From: Actinoplanes oryzae
Lineage (GTDB): Bacteria > Actinomycetota > Actinomycetes > Mycobacteriales > Micromonosporaceae
DNA: 34,032 nt
Direction of reading: 5' to 3'
Assembly: GCF_030757795.1 (NCBI RefSeq)
Contig: NZ_JAUQWH010000096.1
Location: 1 to 34,032 of the forward strand
Made by a program: the position numbers and the translations under genes. A model generated the notes under the pieces. It had not been told where the DNA came from. It saw only the letters and a program-made list of their open reading frames with translations, and ran no database searches. Below are positions 32,357-34,032 of the stretch, piece by piece. The stretch's first letter is position 1. The number at the start of each line of letters is the position of its first letter.

Positions 32357-33411
32357 GCCGGCACCCGGTCGAGCACCTGGGCGTAGGCGAGCGCCTCGCT
32401 GGCGTGGGCGGCCGCGACGCCCGAGCCGACGTGCGCGTCGTGCAGCGCCTCCAGCCCCGGACGGCCCAACCGGCGCAGTGCGTGCGCGGCCTCGTGCGCG
32501 ACGGCGAAGGCCTCGTCGGTCAAGAGCCCCGCAAGCGTCGGTACGGCCGAAGGGGCCCCGAGGTCACCGAGGGCCCGCGCCGCGGCGACCCGCAGCCGGG
32601 TGGGCCGCGACGAGTGCAGCGCGAGCGTGAGCGGGTCGAGGGCGGTGCGCGTGCCCAGTTTGCCGAGCGCGGCCGCGGCGGCGACGCGTACGTCGAGGTG
32701 GTTGTCCTCACGCAGCACGCGGGCGATCCGGTGCACCGACGACGTGGCGCCGAGCAGCCCCAGGGCGTCGAGACACACCGCGCGCACCCGGGCTTGCGGA
32801 TGGTCCAGCGCCGCCGACACGGTCACCTCCGCGTCCGCGCCGAGCTGCACGAGGGTGTGGCTGGCCAGCAGCGACGGGATCGGGTCGGGCCGGTCGAGGC
32901 TGGCGATGATGCGCCAGGCCGCCGCGGGGTCGCCGATGCGGCCGAGCGCCCGTACGGCCACCACCCGCACCTCCGCGTGCCGATCGGTCAGCAGTTCGCA
33001 CAGTGCCGGCACCGCCTGCCGCAGCTCCAGGTCGCCGAGCACCTGGGCCGCCCGGGCGCGCCGGACCCGGCTGCGGCTGCGCAGCTGTCCCAGTGCCGCC
33101 CGCGCGACGCCCCGCCGCAGGAATACCGAGACCAGCCCGAGGTGGGCCTCCCCGCGCAGCTTCTGCAGCAGCGCGAGGGCGTGGGGCTCGGCGGCCCGCC
33201 ACGCGTCAGGGGGGATGGCGACCAGGTCGTGGCTGCCCTCCTCGCCGTTGTTCGCGACGAAGGCCAGCAGCGCGCGCCGGGGCCCCGCGGCCAGCCGGGA
33301 CCGCCGGCGCTGCCGGGAGCCGCGCACCAGCCGGGCCGTGACGATGCCGCTGACCGTGCCGGCGACGACGACCGCCAGCACCTCGATGACGAACGTGAAG
33401 ACCCCGAGCAT
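32353..33411 (-). CDS. membrane-anchored HEAT-repeat protein
   Basis: Protein of 352 residues: an N-terminal membrane anchor (about 4-28, VFTFVIEVLAVVVAGTVSGI), a basic stretch (RLVRGSRQRRRSRL) and about six HEAT/PBS-lyase-type helical repeats (about 110-345), for example VRRARAAQVLGDLELRQAVP, VRVVAVRALGRIGDPAAA, VRAVCLDALGLLGATSS, VRVAAAAALGKLGTRTA and LRVAAARALGDLGAPSA. Such solenoids bind other proteins. It lies between a receiver protein and the glycosyltransferase with overlaps of 1 and 4 nt, so the three are translated together. A scaffold joining the receiver to the synthase is the simplest idea. No lyase residues are visible. Confidence 0.92.
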   Translation of the reverse strand: MLGVFTFVIEVLAVVVAGTVSGIVTARLVRGSRQRRRSRLAAGPRRALLAFVANNGEEGSHDLVAIPPDAWRAAEPHALALLQKLRGEAHLGLVSVFLRRGVARAALGQLRSRSRVRRARAAQVLGDLELRQAVPALCELLTDRHAEVRVVAVRALGRIGDPAAAWRIIASLDRPDPIPSLLASHTLVQLGADAEVTVSAALDHPQARVRAVCLDALGLLGATSSVHRIARVLREDNHLDVRVAAAAALGKLGTRTALDPLTLALHSSRPTRLRVAAARALGDLGAPSAVPTLAGLLTDEAFAVAHEAAHALRRLGRPGLEALHDAHVGSGVAAAHASEALAYAQVLDRVPA

Positions 33412-33788
33412 CAGTGCGCAACCCGCTCCAGGGCGTTCTCCACGCGCGCCAGCAGGTCGCGGGGGCTGAACGGCTTGACGACGTAGTCGGTGGCCCCGGC
33501 GGCGTACCCCTGCTCGAGGTCCTGCGGGCGGGAGCGGGCGGTCAGCATGATGATGGGCGTGCCCGCGGGCAGCGGCCCGGCGCGCAGCTCGCGGCAGATC
33601 TCCAGGCCGGACTTGCGCGGCAGGCGCACGTCGAGCAGCACCAGGTCCGGACGGTGGGCAAGCGCCGCACGCAGCGCGCTGACCCCGTCGGACACGGCGA
33701 TCACGGCCATCCCGGCCCGCCCCAGCTTGTACGACACCAGGTGCTGGATGTCCGGATCGTCCTCGACGAGCAGGATGGTCCTTCCCAC
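33411..33788 (-). CDS. stand-alone response regulator (receiver domain only)
   Basis: A 125-residue CheY-like receiver: acidic pocket Glu9/Asp10/Asp11 (LVEDD), phospho-acceptor Asp53 in LLDVRLP, switch Thr83 (MLTARS) and Lys105 (VVKPF). No output domain follows, so it must signal through a partner. GTG 33786-33788 is chosen because it directly precedes GRTILLVEDD; the frame is open to 33863, adding 25 residues. The stop TGA shares its A with the ATG of the HEAT gene. A divergent gene with a signal anchor starts 81 bp away and may be the kinase. Confidence 0.93.
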   Translation of the reverse strand: MGRTILLVEDDPDIQHLVSYKLGRAGMAVIAVSDGVSALRAALAHRPDLVLLDVRLPRKSGLEICRELRAGPLPAGTPIIMLTARSRPQDLEQGYAAGATDYVVKPFSPRDLLARVENALERVAH

Positions 33789-33869
33789 CCGCCCAACATA
33801 TCCGTTATGCGCGGGTTGCAATGCTGCAACCTGGGTAACGGCTCCCCGGCGCCGTCCGAACATGCCTGC

Positions 33870-34032
33870 GTGACCAAGACCCCGGGCAAGCGTGCCGTCG
33901 CCCTGGCCGCGGCCGTGCTCACCGTCGGCCTCGGCACGGGCGCCGCGGCGGCCACCGGCCTGACCGCCGCCTCCCGTGACGCGGCCGCCGCCCGGCTCGA
34001 CCTGCGCGTCGCCGACGTGCGCGGCGCCCTGG
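33870..34032 (+). CDS. signal-anchor protein, cut by window edge (possible sensor)
   Basis: Only 54 codons are visible. GTG 33870 starts TKTPGKR, then a hydrophobic helix (AVALAAAVLTVGLGTGAAAA) and a predicted helical region rich in Ala/Arg/Asp (LTAASRDAAAARLDLRVADV). This is how many membrane sensor kinases and diguanylate cyclases begin, with a helical extracytoplasmic sensor after TM1. The divergent response regulator supports a kinase, but the catalytic part is outside the window. Confidence 0.6.
   Translation, partial: MTKTPGKRAVALAAAVLTVGLGTGAAAATGLTAASRDAAAARLDLRVADVRGAL

Overview
The window is very GC-rich DNA from an actinobacterium, most likely of the Micromonosporaceae (Actinoplanes-like). 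Reasons: extreme G/C bias at third codon positions, many GTG/TTG starts, the actinobacterial gene order fasR-fabD-fabH-acpP-fabF, a homodimeric AceE, DUF3145 and DUF3159 proteins, a secreted GH18/CBM13 chitinase and a methyl-accepting chemotaxis protein (motile spores). The genus is inferred, not demonstrated. No tRNA, rRNA, CRISPR array, IS element or prophage gene was seen.

Layout. 1-2406 (minus): a HelD-type RNA-polymerase ATPase cut by the left edge and an alpha/beta hydrolase; divergent beta-carbonic anhydrase at 2573-3178. 3172-3492: two tandem-repeat arrays. 3601-3930: small orphan protein. 4172-4663: DUF3145. 4771-6558: GH3 lipoprotein preceded by two DnaA-box-like sites and followed by a repeat-rich stretch of about 650 bp. 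7211-8095: MDR oxidoreductase. 8147-13245 (minus): type II fatty-acid synthesis operon fabD-fabH-acpP-fabF with its PucR-type activator fasR upstream. 13616-15999 (plus): small acidic ORF, TetR-like regulator with an in-frame repeat, reduced ECF sigma factor and a translationally coupled membrane protein. 16054-16719 (minus): secreted, C-terminally anchored protein. 17106-18512 (minus): glutamyl-tRNA synthetase with zinc-type cysteines. 18639-19973: chitinase. 19998-24150: AraC regulator and MFS exporter divergent from an acyl-CoA-dehydrogenase-fold oxidoreductase and a DHFR/RibD-like reductase. 24209-26329 (minus): chemoreceptor. 26412-29702 (minus): aceE and a YjbQ protein. 29820-30943: Arg-rich small ORF, 30-bp palindrome array, DUF3159 membrane protein. 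30908-33788 (minus): overlapping operon of a stand-alone response regulator, a membrane-anchored HEAT-repeat protein and a processive GT2 glycosyltransferase, with a divergent signal-anchor gene cut by the right edge.

Working together. The fab genes make acyl chains from malonyl-CoA and AceE supplies acetyl-CoA. The sigma/membrane-protein pair, the AraC/exporter/oxidoreductase group and the receiver/HEAT/glycosyltransferase operon each look like self-contained regulatory modules. The last is the best candidate for an undescribed system: phospho-signal control of a membrane polysaccharide synthase through a HEAT scaffold. A second theme is short GC-rich tandem repeats, several of which include or copy the stop codon of the preceding gene.
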